Of a stretch of 64,000 bases of DNA, positions 26,410-35,127 are shown piece by piece; the first letter of the stretch is position 1, and each line of letters begins with the position of its first letter. Source of the DNA: Paenibacillus flagellatus. GTDB taxonomy: Bacteria > Bacillota > Bacilli > Paenibacillales > NBRC-103111. The position numbers and the translations under genes are program-made. Under the pieces are notes generated by a model. The model did no database searches. It saw only the letters and a list, made by a program, of their open reading frames with translations, and had not been told where the DNA came from. Location of the stretch: the NCBI RefSeq assembly GCF_003217775.1, contig NZ_QJVJ01000016.1, forward strand, positions 1-64,000, read 5' to 3'.

Positions 26410-27225
26410 TCAAACCGTATCCAGCTTGCCGTCGTAGGCGACTTCGATGCCGTAGGGCGCGAACGCGCGCACCCAATCGTCGTGCTGCAATCCCGCGTTG
26501 TGGGTGAAATGAGTCACCGTGATCCGGCCGTTCTCGGCCAGCACGCCTTGCTCCCGGAAAGCCCGCTGCATATCGACGATCGTCTCGATCGACATATGGT
26601 TCCGGTTTCTCGGATTGTTCGTGTACGCGTGCGTGCAGTCGAGGATGGCGTAGTCGATCCGTTTGCCCTGCAGCCAAGCCCACGTCTCCTCGGGAAACCA
26701 GCCCGTATCGTTGCCGTACAGCAGCTTCCGGCCGTCCTTTTCGATCACGTAAAGCAGGCAGGTTTCGTTCCGATCGTGATCGGCCAGCAGCGGGGTTACC
26801 GCATATTCTCCCGCGGAGAACGGACGGAACGGGAGCAGCCGGTGGAACCGGTACCGCTCGCTGCCGCTTTCGACGGCGGCGATGCCTAGCCGGATGACGT
26901 TGTCGTTGCCGTAAATGTGGAGCGGTCCGTCGAGTCCGTGCGCGAACCCTTCGACCCGGTTGTACAAATCTTGGGGATGATAATGGTCGTAATGCGTATG
27001 GGTGACGAGCAGGTGCTCGATCGCCCCGAGATCGATATCGTCGCGAAGCGCCTGCATGTAGGAGTCCGCCGAGAAATCGACCTTCAGCCTCCGGTCGATG
27101 ATGACGGAGCTGCGGGTGCGTATGTTTTTCCCTCCGAGCCTTCGCGCTTCCCGGCAAGTGTCGCACCGGCAAAAGGCGTTCGGAATCCCTTCCGCCGCGG
27201 CCGTTCCAAGAAAATGAAGCTGCAT
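26410..27225 (-). CDS. PhnP-like metallo-beta-lactamase-fold hydrolase
   Basis: 271-residue cytoplasmic metallo-hydrolase. The N-terminus (FLGTAAAEGIPNAFCRCDTC) with Cys19, Cys21 and Cys24 is the PhnP-type zinc-binding signature. The active-site motif H76-x-H78-x-D80-H81 is intact, and later His residues (TADHDR-like LADHDR and THFTHNAG) complete it. PhnP is a phosphodiesterase for cyclic ribose phosphate, but many homologues lie outside phn operons, as here. ATG 27225 is chosen since GGAAGG abuts the earlier ATG. It follows the metallophosphoesterase gene by 25 bp, so the two probably act on related phosphoesters. Confidence 0.82.
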   Translation of the reverse strand: MQLHFLGTAAAEGIPNAFCRCDTCREARRLGGKNIRTRSSVIIDRRLKVDFSADSYMQALRDDIDLGAIEHLLVTHTHYDHYHPQDLYNRVEGFAHGLDGPLHIYGNDNVIRLGIAAVESGSERYRFHRLLPFRPFSAGEYAVTPLLADHDRNETCLLYVIEKDGRKLLYGNDTGWFPEETWAWLQGKRIDYAILDCTHAYTNNPRNRNHMSIETIVDMQRAFREQGVLAENGRITVTHFTHNAGLQHDDWVRAFAPYGIEVAYDGKLDTV

Positions 27226-27250
27226 GTTCCTCATCCTTCCGCTTGTGTTG

Positions 27251-28216
27251 TCACGCTTCCTGTTCCGCGCGATGCCCGGACAGCTCCGCTACCGTGCCGT
27301 CGGATTGGCGAATCCACGTCTCGAATCGCCTCTCGCCCGCCTTCAACCGAATGACCCGGGCCCCGGTCGAGAAAGGGTCGCTGCGCACGCCTCCGACATA
27401 GCCGATATATTTCGCCGACCGGCCGTAGCAGAGACGGATGCCGTGCACCGTCCCGGCGTAATCGTTGGCGTGGTCGTGGCCGGCGAACGTTCCCAGGACG
27501 TCGCCACTTTCCGCCATGGCGGCGAACAAGCCCGAGTTGATCCGCGGCACGCTGCACCGTTCCCGCTTGTGCCCAACGCAATCGGCCGCCCGCCACGCTT
27601 CCTCGTATTCCGGCAGCGGGATATGGAAGAAGGCGAGCGACGGAAGCGGGACGCCGCCGTTCCGTTCGGTCCGCTTGCGCGATTCGCGGGCGTACCAGTC
27701 GATTTGATCCCGGCGGATCCAGTCGTAGCCGCCTACGCGGTCGAGCCGGGAATAATCGCCGCTGTCGAGAAAGTACAGCGCGGCGGCCGGCCGGTCGTCC
27801 GCATCGTGAACGGAAAGCGCGAAATTTCCGGCTCCGCTTACGCCCGGAGGATCCGGCTCGGCGACGTTGCACGCGTGCTCCAACTGGAGCTCGTGCATGC
27901 GCTTCCTCGGAACCGCGCCTTCGGAATCGTGATTGCCGAATACGGCCGCCCACGGTACGCGTCGTTCCTCCGCCGCCGCGACGGCATTCCGAAACGACGC
28001 CTCGGGGTCTCTCGTTCTTGCGCTTGCGATCAAGTCTCCGGTGAAAACGATCAAGTCGGGCCGCTCCGCCTCCAGAACCGTCTCCATCGTGGCCCGGGTC
28101 GCCCGGTCGAGCAGGGGCGATTCCGGGTCCGCATCGTATTCGTCGATCAATTCCGTATCGGTAAATTGTACGATCACAAACGTGCCGTCATCCCGAAACT
28201 TCAACCGTTTGTTCAA
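27251..28216 (-). CDS. Calcineurin-like metallophosphoesterase with altered first metal motif
   Basis: 321-residue predicted cytoplasmic phosphoesterase. It has GDL in LIVFTGDLIAS, GNHD and GHDHAND, the second, third and last metal motifs of the family. The first motif normally reads D-x-H but here is D20-T-E22, so one metal ligand is changed. AAAGGAGG lies six bases before TTG 28216, so this start is preferred to the ATG six codons upstream. It is the first gene of a run with the PhnP-like hydrolase. Proteins of this sort resemble DevT/purple-acid-phosphatase-like hydrolases. The substrate is unknown, and reduced or altered activity is possible. Confidence 0.82.
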   Translation of the reverse strand: MNKRLKFRDDGTFVIVQFTDTELIDEYDADPESPLLDRATRATMETVLEAERPDLIVFTGDLIASARTRDPEASFRNAVAAAEERRVPWAAVFGNHDSEGAVPRKRMHELQLEHACNVAEPDPPGVSGAGNFALSVHDADDRPAAALYFLDSGDYSRLDRVGGYDWIRRDQIDWYARESRKRTERNGGVPLPSLAFFHIPLPEYEEAWRAADCVGHKRERCSVPRINSGLFAAMAESGDVLGTFAGHDHANDYAGTVHGIRLCYGRSAKYIGYVGGVRSDPFSTGARVIRLKAGERRFETWIRQSDGTVAELSGHRAEQEA

Positions 28217-28263
28217 TCGACGCCTCCTTTCCATACCCCGAATCGTTGCCTTCACTTTGCATA

Positions 28264-28292
28264 ATAACACAATCAAACACACATATATACAA
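28264..28292 (-). promoter_or_regulatory. Candidate promoter of the phosphoesterase gene
   Basis: Minus strand TTGTAT (28292-28287) and TGTTAT (28269-28264) are 17 bp apart in an AT-rich stretch, 48 bp before the TTG start. Confidence 0.45.
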
Positions 28293-28315
28293 TAATTTCA
28301 ACCTTCCTCCGAACA

Positions 28316-28353
28316 AATAAAAATCCCTTCGTCACGTCGAGTGACAAAGGGAT
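28316..28353 (-). terminator. Terminator of the CotF-like gene
   Basis: Minus strand ATCCCTTTGTCAC pairs with GTGACGAAGGGAT around a short loop, followed by TTTTTATTTG. Confidence 0.85.
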
Positions 28354-28382
28354 CGGAGCTCTTCCGAGCGGTGTCGCCGCGC

Positions 28383-28865
28383 TCACATGGACAACGCCGT
28401 TTGCGCGTTCCGAACGTCGTTCGCCAACAGCTTCTCCAAGTCGTACGAAGGGTAATAGCTTCTTTCGTACATGAAATAATAGACGGACGCATGCAGACGG
28501 ATGGCGACATTGATTTGCCTGGTCAGCACTTCCCGCAAGCTCGGCGTCGCCGTTTCGGTAATGGCGATCGCATAGCTCCGGACCAACGTCTTGGCCATGC
28601 CCAGCAAATTGCCGGCAAAAAATCCGGTGGCGGGGTCTTTCTGGTCGCGATGGCCCGGAGGGATCGGCGCATTCGGATAAAAGGCCAACAGCTCGCGCAG
28701 ATTGCCGTCGAGCACCTGAATCGTCTGGGCGTAAAGATTGCGAAGCTCCTGATCCTGCACTTGGCGAATCGCCCTTTTCAATTCGATCAAGCTTACGGTT
28801 TGAAAAGCGACCAATTCGTGCATATCCAACGTCTCATGCCAGGCCAGCCGGTGATGTACGTTCAC
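28383..28865 (-). CDS. CotF-like spore coat protein
   Basis: 160-residue all-helical protein of the CotF/spore coat family, which has a ferritin-like four-helix fold. The N-terminal [20 protein letters not shown] and the C-terminal [19 protein letters not shown] are typical. It is deposited in the spore coat made by the mother cell. GGAGG lies six bases before GTG 28865, which is preferred over the in-frame ATG codons upstream. A sigma-K-like element (AC, 16 bp, AATACACTA) precedes it. It is monocistronic, with a terminator. Confidence 0.8.
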   Translation of the reverse strand: MNVHHRLAWHETLDMHELVAFQTVSLIELKRAIRQVQDQELRNLYAQTIQVLDGNLRELLAFYPNAPIPPGHRDQKDPATGFFAGNLLGMAKTLVRSYAIAITETATPSLREVLTRQINVAIRLHASVYYFMYERSYYPSYDLEKLLANDVRNAQTALSM

Positions 28866-28900
28866 GAAAATCCTCCTCATGGTTGAATACCGCTTCGCCA

Positions 28901-28927
28901 TAGTGTATTCGCCCAATGGGCGGCGGT
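28901..28927 (-). promoter_or_regulatory. Possible sigma-K promoter of the CotF-like gene
   Basis: Minus strand AATACACTA (28909-28901) matches the sigma-K -10 consensus CATANNNTA at all but the first base. An AC dinucleotide lies 16 bp upstream. The spacing suits sigma-K, but the consensus is short. Confidence 0.35.
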
Positions 28928-29012
28928 TACAACGATTTTACAAAAAGACGATCGCGGTACATCGTTTGATGATCGTGCTATTCGAAGAAATGGCCGTTTA
29001 AAAAATGAACGA

Positions 29013-29041
29013 TTGCCGGAAACGGGTACGGCCGCTATGCT
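29013..29041 (+). promoter_or_regulatory. Promoter of the second sugar importer operon
   Basis: TTGCCG (29013-29018) and TATGCT (29036-29041) are 17 bp apart. The start point would fall directly before the cre site at 29051, giving a roadblock or repression arrangement. Confidence 0.55.
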
Positions 29042-29050
29042 TTGACTTGT

Positions 29051-29064
29051 TGACAGCGCTTGCA
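29051..29064 (+). promoter_or_regulatory. cre site of the second sugar importer operon
   Basis: TGACAGCGCTTGCA is a strongly palindromic cre (TTGACAGCGCTTGCAA as the extended form). It lies at the expected transcription start, where CcpA binding represses. Confidence 0.65.
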
Positions 29065-29114
29065 ACCCCTGCGGCAGGCTTGCCGCGCTCATCCCAAAAG
29101 AAAGGAACGGCGCC

Positions 29115-30023
29115 ATGAGAAGCAGATTATGGTCGGATTTGGCGAGAGACAAATATTTGTTTTTGCTTGCCTTGCCCGGCATCGCCTTCTTCATCCTGTT
29201 CAAATATGTGCCGATCGGCGGGCTGGTGATCGCGTTTCAAAATTATTCGCCGTTCTTCGGTATTTTCAAAAGCGAGTGGGTCGGCCTTGCCCACTTCCAG
29301 CGGTTTTTCTCGAACGACGATTTTTATTTGCTGCTGCGCAATACGTTGGTCATCAACCTGTTGAGCTTGACGTTTTTTTTCCCGTTTCCGATCGTGCTGT
29401 CGCTTCTGCTGAACGAGCTGAGAAGCATGGTGTTCAAGCGCGTCGTTCAGTCGGTGCTCTATATTCCGCATTTCATGTCATGGGTGCTGATATCCGGCTT
29501 GACCTATCTGATGCTGTCGCAGTCGGAGGGCATGGTGAACAAGCTGTTCGCCTCGCTCGGTTGGGAGACGATCGACTTTTTGACGAATTCGGATTATTTC
29601 TGGGGGCTCATAACCGCGCAGTCGATGTGGAAGGAGGCCGGCTGGGGGACGATCGTCTTTCTCGCGGCGATCGCGGGCACGGACCCGCAGCTGTACGAGG
29701 CGGCCCGCATGGACGGGGCCGGACGGTTTCGCCAAATGTGGCACATTACGCTTCCCGCGATCCGCAACGTCATCATGATCCTGTTTATATTGCAGCTGGG
29801 ATCGATCATGGACACCGGCTTCGAGCAAATTTACTTGATGATGAACGGAGCGGTATCCGAGGTGGCGGACGTTTTCGATACGTACGTCTTCCGCTCCGGC
29901 ATCCAGCAAGGACAGTTCAGCTACAGCACGGCGATCGGCCTGTTCAAATCGGTCATCGGCATCGTACTCGTAACGGGCGCGAATTTCCTTGCGAAGCGGT
30001 TCGGCCAGGAAGGAGTGTATTGA
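29115..30023 (+). CDS. Carbohydrate ABC transporter permease, LplB type
   Basis: 302-residue six-span inner-membrane permease. It shows KYVPIGGLVIAFQNY after the first span and the ATPase-docking EAA motif EAARMDGAGRFRQMWHITLP. ATG follows AAAGGAA. It is the first gene of a three-gene operon (permease, permease, receptor) that lacks an ATPase, as in other CUT1 importers of this group. It differs clearly from the LplB-like permease at 21445-22416, so this is a separate transporter rather than a recent duplicate. Confidence 0.9.
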   Translation: MRSRLWSDLARDKYLFLLALPGIAFFILFKYVPIGGLVIAFQNYSPFFGIFKSEWVGLAHFQRFFSNDDFYLLLRNTLVINLLSLTFFFPFPIVLSLLLNELRSMVFKRVVQSVLYIPHFMSWVLISGLTYLMLSQSEGMVNKLFASLGWETIDFLTNSDYFWGLITAQSMWKEAGWGTIVFLAAIAGTDPQLYEAARMDGAGRFRQMWHITLPAIRNVIMILFILQLGSIMDTGFEQIYLMMNGAVSEVADVFDTYVFRSGIQQGQFSYSTAIGLFKSVIGIVLVTGANFLAKRFGQEGVY

Positions 30024-30024
30024 C

Positions 30025-30900
30025 GTGAAGGAGAGCTTCGGCAGCCGTCTGTTCAACGCGTGCAATGTGGGCTTTTTGCTGCTGGTCGGCCTGGGTGCGC
30101 TGTTTCCGATTTACTATACGTTCGTCCTTTCGTTTACCGATCCGACGGAGTATTACCGTAAAACGTTTCTGTTGTTCCCGACGATGTGGACGCTTGACGC
30201 CTACCGGTATTTGGTCTCCAACGACTTATTCGTGAACTCGATCGGCATCAGCGCGATTTTGGCTACCTTCGGCACGCTGCTCAGTTTGTTCGTGACATCG
30301 GGTCTCGCTTATGCGCTGTCGCGCAAAAGACTCCGCTTCCGAAGAGCGATGATGTTCATGATCCTGCTGACGATCCTGTTCACGCCCGGGCTTATCCCCT
30401 CCTACTTGATCGTTCGCCAGCTCGGGCTGATCGATACGCTGTGGGCGCTGATCGTACCCAGCGTGACCGGAGGCTGGTACGTGCTTCTCATGAAAGGCTT
30501 TTTCGACAGCATACCCGACGGACTGGAGGAGGCGGCCCGCATCGACGGAGCGAACGAGATCGGCGTTTATTTCCGTATCGTGCTTCCCCTCTCCCTTCCC
30601 GCTCTTGTCGCGTTCGGCTTGTTTTTCGCCGTCGGCTATTGGAACACGTTTTTCAGCGCCGTCATGTACATCAACGATTCGCACAAATGGCCCTTGCAGG
30701 TGATCCTGCGCAATATGCTCGTCGACCCGATGATGTCCGGCAACGACAAGATCGACGCGGCCCGATCGGGCCGGCCCATGCCGACCGAAACGCTCAAGAT
30801 GGCGGCCGTCGTCATGGCCACGGTGCCGATCATGCTGGTGTACCCATTCCTGCAAAAGCACTTTGCCAAAGGTGCGATGATCGGTTCGATCAAGGAATGA
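30025..30900 (+). CDS. Carbohydrate ABC transporter permease, YtcP type
   Basis: 291-residue six-span permease with the EAA motif EEAARIDGANEIGVYFRIVL and the C-terminal KHFAKGAMIGSIKE. GTG 30025 is chosen because GGAAGGAG lies nine bases upstream and the gene then begins one base after the preceding stop codon, suggesting translational coupling. An ATG 12 codons upstream lies inside the previous gene. It forms the channel with the LplB-like partner. Confidence 0.9.
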   Translation: MKESFGSRLFNACNVGFLLLVGLGALFPIYYTFVLSFTDPTEYYRKTFLLFPTMWTLDAYRYLVSNDLFVNSIGISAILATFGTLLSLFVTSGLAYALSRKRLRFRRAMMFMILLTILFTPGLIPSYLIVRQLGLIDTLWALIVPSVTGGWYVLLMKGFFDSIPDGLEEAARIDGANEIGVYFRIVLPLSLPALVAFGLFFAVGYWNTFFSAVMYINDSHKWPLQVILRNMLVDPMMSGNDKIDAARSGRPMPTETLKMAAVVMATVPIMLVYPFLQKHFAKGAMIGSIKE

Positions 30901-30945
30901 TCACATAGCTTCGAACGATTTTCAATCGGAAAGGGGTAAACGGAA

Positions 30946-32490
30946 ATGAAACGTATTCGCAGATCGCTTTACGTGCCTTTGGTTTCCGCCATGGCGCTGT
31001 CTCTCGCGCTTTCCGCCTGCGGCGGCAAGAGCGGCGGCGGGACCGCATCCGACAACGCCGGGAAGGACGGGAGCCAGGAAGCGCCGACGGAAATCTCCAT
31101 GTCGGTAATCGCTTGGGGGACGCCGGTATCGGACAACGACAACGTTCTCTTGAAAGAAATGCAGAAGAGGACGAACACGAATTTGAAAATCGAGTGGATC
31201 CCCGACAGCACGTACGACGACAAAATCAATGTACTGCTCGCCTCCGGCAAGCTGCCGGACATGGTGTTCATCGAGAACTCCGACGCCCCGCAGGTGCGCA
31301 CGCTCGTCGATCAGGGCGTATTCTGGGACTTGACGCCGTTCATTAAAGAGTACAAAAACTTGTCTCGGGCCGATTTGAAGGAGACGTGGGACACCTCCAA
31401 AATCAACGGCAAAAACTACTCGATCCCCCGCTATTACGCAAGCTTCGGCGGCGGCGTGTTCCCCCAGCTGCGCAAAGACTGGCTTGACAAGCTCGGACTG
31501 AAAGTGCCGGAAACGATCGACGATTTTTATAACGTACTGAAGGCGTTCAAGGAAAAAGACCCGGACGGCAACGGCAAAAACGATACGATCCCGTTCTCGA
31601 CAAGCTCGAGCTATATCGGGTGGGTATACGCCTTATTCAATGAAACGGTGGGCTCCTGGAAGCAAAAGCCGGACGGCAAAATCGTCCCGATCATTACCGA
31701 GCCTGAATCGCGCGACGCGCTGCTCTGGATCAAAAAAGCGTACGACGAGGGCTTGTTCCCGAGCGACTTCGCCATTCTCAAGTTGTCGCAGCTCGGCGAT
31801 CTGGTGAAAAGCGGCAAAGCCGGCGGCGTAGGCTGGTCGATGCCGAACGCATGGCCGCTTACGGAGGCGGCCCGCAAAACGGACCCGAAGGCGACCATGC
31901 TGCCTCTGCCCTACATGATCAGCCCGAAGGGCAATCGCTATACGCACTCCGGCACGCCGTTCTACGGGGAATATTTTATCCCGAAGTCGGTACCGGAAGC
32001 GAAAGTGAAGCGCATTCTCGCCTTCATGGATTACGGCTACAGCCAAGAAGGAAACGATCTGGCGTTCTGGGGCGTCAAGGACGTTCACTATAAGGAAGAC
32101 AACGGCAAAAAAGTGCCGACCGAGCAGGCAAAGACGGATAAAATCGCGGAAAGCGGCGCGACGACCCTCTGGGCGACGATCGATCCGGAATCGAACATCA
32201 AGGTCAACGGGACTCCGGACGATTACTACAAGCTGCTGCAGGGCGTCCTGGCGGAGCGCAGCAAAACCCGCATCTATAACCACGGCGAGCGTACGTTTTC
32301 CCAAGCGAATATTACGCTGTACCCGGACTTTTCCAAAAAAATTACCGACATGCGCACGAAAGTCGTTCTTGGCCAAGAATCCATCGAGGCGTACGACGCG
32401 CTGGTCGCGAAGACGCTGGCCGACCCGAACTTCCAAAAAATAATAAGCGAGATGAACGATTCCTTCTCGAAGCGTCCCGATCCCAAGTAA
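30946..32490 (+). CDS. Extracellular solute-binding lipoprotein of the second sugar importer
   Basis: 514-residue lipoprotein with lipobox LSAC (lipidated Cys25) and a following Gly/Ser linker. It is a type of LplA-like receptor with the conserved LRKDWLDKLGLKVPETIDDF and DPDGNGKNDTIPF segments. GGAAAGGGG lies upstream of the ATG. It ends the operon before a strong bidirectional terminator. The ligand is unknown; the convergent AraC sensor downstream is the likely regulator. Confidence 0.9.
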   Translation: MKRIRRSLYVPLVSAMALSLALSACGGKSGGGTASDNAGKDGSQEAPTEISMSVIAWGTPVSDNDNVLLKEMQKRTNTNLKIEWIPDSTYDDKINVLLASGKLPDMVFIENSDAPQVRTLVDQGVFWDLTPFIKEYKNLSRADLKETWDTSKINGKNYSIPRYYASFGGGVFPQLRKDWLDKLGLKVPETIDDFYNVLKAFKEKDPDGNGKNDTIPFSTSSSYIGWVYALFNETVGSWKQKPDGKIVPIITEPESRDALLWIKKAYDEGLFPSDFAILKLSQLGDLVKSGKAGGVGWSMPNAWPLTEAARKTDPKATMLPLPYMISPKGNRYTHSGTPFYGEYFIPKSVPEAKVKRILAFMDYGYSQEGNDLAFWGVKDVHYKEDNGKKVPTEQAKTDKIAESGATTLWATIDPESNIKVNGTPDDYYKLLQGVLAERSKTRIYNHGERTFSQANITLYPDFSKKITDMRTKVVLGQESIEAYDALVAKTLADPNFQKIISEMNDSFSKRPDPK

Positions 32491-32519
32491 CCGCATGTCC
32501 TTACCGCCCCCCGTCTTTC

Positions 32520-32578
32520 CTGGAAAAAGGCGTTCCCCCAAGTCCAACCGGACTTGGCGGGAACGCCTTTTGCGCTTT
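32520..32578. terminator. Bidirectional terminator between the importer operon and its AraC sensor
   Basis: AAAGGCGTTCCC, then CAAGTCC, pair with GGACTTG and GGGAACGCCTTT around a 4-nt loop. A-runs and T-runs on either side let it serve both strands. Confidence 0.9.
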
Positions 32579-32608
32579 TCGGCCGCCGCCGTTCATGGAG
32601 CGTCGGCG

Positions 32609-34951
32609 TTAACGGGGGGTTTGCGACGATTCCATCCTCTCCCGGTATTGACCGGGGGTCATGCCTTCGCCTTTCTTAAAAATACGGATCAGGTAAGAAG
32701 GCTGGTAACCCAGTCTCTCCGCGATATCGTTCACTTTCATGTCGGTGGTGACGAGCAGCTCCTTGCATTTGTCGAGGCGCTTCTGCATGACCAGGTCGAT
32801 GAAGTTCATGCCGCTTGCTTGCTTCAGCGCCTTGCGCAGCTTGTACGGGCTCGTTCCGTATTCCTCGGCGTACGATTCGACGGAAATATTTTGCGTAAAC
32901 TCGGTATCGATCCGGCGCAGCACCTGCTCCAAGATGCTTTTCAACTCGCGGTCGCTCGTATCCGTTATCGTTCGGATGAACGGACGAATCAGCTCGTGCT
33001 GAAACCAGTGCACCATCTCCTCCGGATCGCTGATATGCAGCAGCTTTTCGTAGAGGTGGACGCCCCCGTACAGCACGTGCGGATTGACCTCGGCTCGCAG
33101 CACGACGTCCATCACGCTTCCGAGCAGCTTCATCATCCCCTGATGCACCATCAGCTCGGTGCTGGCGTCGTTCTGCAGCGCCCGCACGAATTCGCGGATG
33201 TTGCGGACCGCTTCCTCCTCGAGGCCGGTGCCGACCGCATGCACCACCGCCCGCTCCAGCTCGTACGGAAACCGGACCGGCTGGCCGCCTTCCAGCACGA
33301 AATCGTCCATGTCAAGCAGTTGGCTGCCGGTTTCGGGGTCTCGGAAGCGCAGCGCGCTGCGCGTCAGCCCGAGCACGCCCGGGGTATCGACGAGACGGTC
33401 GGTCGGCCTGCTCACGACAAGCGTCGTATTCATTCGCGTGACGTTGTTAACCGTTTTCATAACATCGCTGCCAAGCTGCAGCAGCTCTTGTCTCGCCTCG
33501 GCCATCGGCCGCCCATCGCCAAGCACGATCAAGAGCTCGACACACAAGTTTTGGGCGTTGATCAGGTGCAGCATCGCATAGCGCGATTCGAACAGCTCCG
33601 TCATTACGTTGGAGGCTGCGAAGGTAGCGAGCTGCTTGTCTTTGTCCGATAAGGCCGCCTCCGCTTGAAGAGGCGCGTGAAGCTTGGCGACAACGACGGC
33701 GAAGCCTTGATCGTCCGTATCCCAGCCGAGCTGCTTCAACTTGCCCCGCGCCTCGCTCTCGGTCAAGGCTTGCAAGCTGCCTTGAAGAAGCTGCATCAGG
33801 AACCGTTCGCGCATGGCCGGAAGCTGTTCCTTCAGGCGATGCTGCAGTGCGACCTTTTCCGTAAGCAGCTGCCTCCACTCGTTTTCGATCAGCTGGATCT
33901 CGTCGCCGGTTCTCGCGGTTACTTGGTGACCGTGCAGGAGCTTCGTCAACCGGCGGATCGGATCATAAATTTTGTTCGAAACGAGCCATCCGAGCAGCAG
34001 GGCGGCAAGCAGTCCGAAGCCGCTGACAAGGACGATCAGCTTGGACATCGAAGCGACGGGCGCCATAATGTGCGTCAGCGGCGTTGCCGTCACATACGTC
34101 CAGCCGGCTCCGATTCCGCCGAACCGGGGGAGCTTGCCGTAGGAGACGGAGTAGGTTTGGCCATTCCATTTGTACGCGGAAGTCCGGGGCGACGAAATAT
34201 CCAGCGCGGCCATGCGGCTGCGCAGCTCGTCGGCCAGCTGCCGGTCTTCCCCGTCGTCCGGCAGCGTCGTGACGTACGACTGGCTGTCGTCGACAAGGAA
34301 AGAGACGCCGGACTGCGGAGTCAGCCTTTGAACGAGCAAATCGAGCTCCTCCTGCTTGATATAGAGGATGAAGGCGCCGAAAGGCTTATACCAGCTGCCT
34401 CCCGGCAGCTTCACCACGACCGCCGGCTTGGGCTTATCGGGGTTGTCGATCTCGGCAAGCGAATTGCGCCAGTAAATCGGGCTGCCCTGATCCAACAGGT
34501 TCGCCAGCTCGCCCCGGTCCTTCTCCGTCTCGATCGTTCGCACGCCATCGGAATCGCCGATCAGCTTGTTCGCGTCTTTCAGATACAAGTAAACGCTGTC
34601 AATTAACGGGTTCGTTTCTTTCATCAACCGCAGCGTCTTGATCAGATCGTTCGTTTGCTGAAACTGCCGGGCGAAATCGACGGTCGCAAGCGACCGGTCG
34701 AACTCCGGATTGAAACCGAGCTGCGCGGAATACAGCTCCAGCTGGGTCAAATAATCGTCCAGCCGTTGAATCGACTGCTGCAGCTGGGTGCGGTACGCGC
34801 CGTTCACTTCATTCACGATACGGTCGCTTCCCGCATAATACAGCACAATACCGATCAGGCTGACCGGCAGGCAGGTGATGGTGAGCACCCAAGCCAAGCT
34901 TTTGCGAAAAAAAGATCCACGCCTGGCTATCGTTGGCTTCAATATCGTCAT
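32609..34951 (-). CDS. Membrane-anchored AraC-family regulator with extracellular sensor domain
   Basis: 780-residue sensor-regulator built like the protein at 22617-24878. It has a first span at about 18-40, an extracellular dCache-like region to about 300, a second span at about 305-325, a HAMP-like segment, a middle domain, and two C-terminal HTH motifs in the last 100 residues (SVESYAEEYGTSPYKLRKAL and the NDIAERLGYQPSYLIRIFK segment). It probably activates the convergent importer operon. AAGGTGG lies eight bases before ATG 34951; the GTG four codons upstream overlaps that site. A LacI/CcpA-like palindrome sits between promoter and gene. Confidence 0.9.
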   Translation of the reverse strand: MTILKPTIARRGSFFRKSLAWVLTITCLPVSLIGIVLYYAGSDRIVNEVNGAYRTQLQQSIQRLDDYLTQLELYSAQLGFNPEFDRSLATVDFARQFQQTNDLIKTLRLMKETNPLIDSVYLYLKDANKLIGDSDGVRTIETEKDRGELANLLDQGSPIYWRNSLAEIDNPDKPKPAVVVKLPGGSWYKPFGAFILYIKQEELDLLVQRLTPQSGVSFLVDDSQSYVTTLPDDGEDRQLADELRSRMAALDISSPRTSAYKWNGQTYSVSYGKLPRFGGIGAGWTYVTATPLTHIMAPVASMSKLIVLVSGFGLLAALLLGWLVSNKIYDPIRRLTKLLHGHQVTARTGDEIQLIENEWRQLLTEKVALQHRLKEQLPAMRERFLMQLLQGSLQALTESEARGKLKQLGWDTDDQGFAVVVAKLHAPLQAEAALSDKDKQLATFAASNVMTELFESRYAMLHLINAQNLCVELLIVLGDGRPMAEARQELLQLGSDVMKTVNNVTRMNTTLVVSRPTDRLVDTPGVLGLTRSALRFRDPETGSQLLDMDDFVLEGGQPVRFPYELERAVVHAVGTGLEEEAVRNIREFVRALQNDASTELMVHQGMMKLLGSVMDVVLRAEVNPHVLYGGVHLYEKLLHISDPEEMVHWFQHELIRPFIRTITDTSDRELKSILEQVLRRIDTEFTQNISVESYAEEYGTSPYKLRKALKQASGMNFIDLVMQKRLDKCKELLVTTDMKVNDIAERLGYQPSYLIRIFKKGEGMTPGQYRERMESSQTPR

Positions 34952-34967
34952 CGTCCGATCCACCTTC

Positions 34968-34979
34968 GCAAACGTTTCC
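34968..34979. promoter_or_regulatory. LacI-family/cre-like operator before the AraC sensor gene
   Basis: GCAAACGTTTCC is an imperfect palindrome centred on CG, of the LacI/CcpA operator type, although the outer cre bases do not match. It lies between the -10 box and the ribosome site. Confidence 0.4.
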
Positions 34980-34986
34980 TTCTTTC

Positions 34987-35015
34987 ATCATAGTAGATTT
35001 GCGAAAGGAATCCAA
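34987..35015 (-). promoter_or_regulatory. Promoter of the AraC sensor gene
   Basis: Minus strand TTGGAT (35015-35010) and TATGAT (34992-34987) are 17 bp apart, 35 bp before the ATG. Confidence 0.6.
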
Positions 35016-35127
35016 CCAAAACCAAATAAACCCAACTATATACTCGTCCTCAACTATCCCTTACCGCCGGCTCTCGCCTTGCACCGATTTCAATCCGTAC
35101 CGGCCGTTCACGGCACCCCCCCACATC

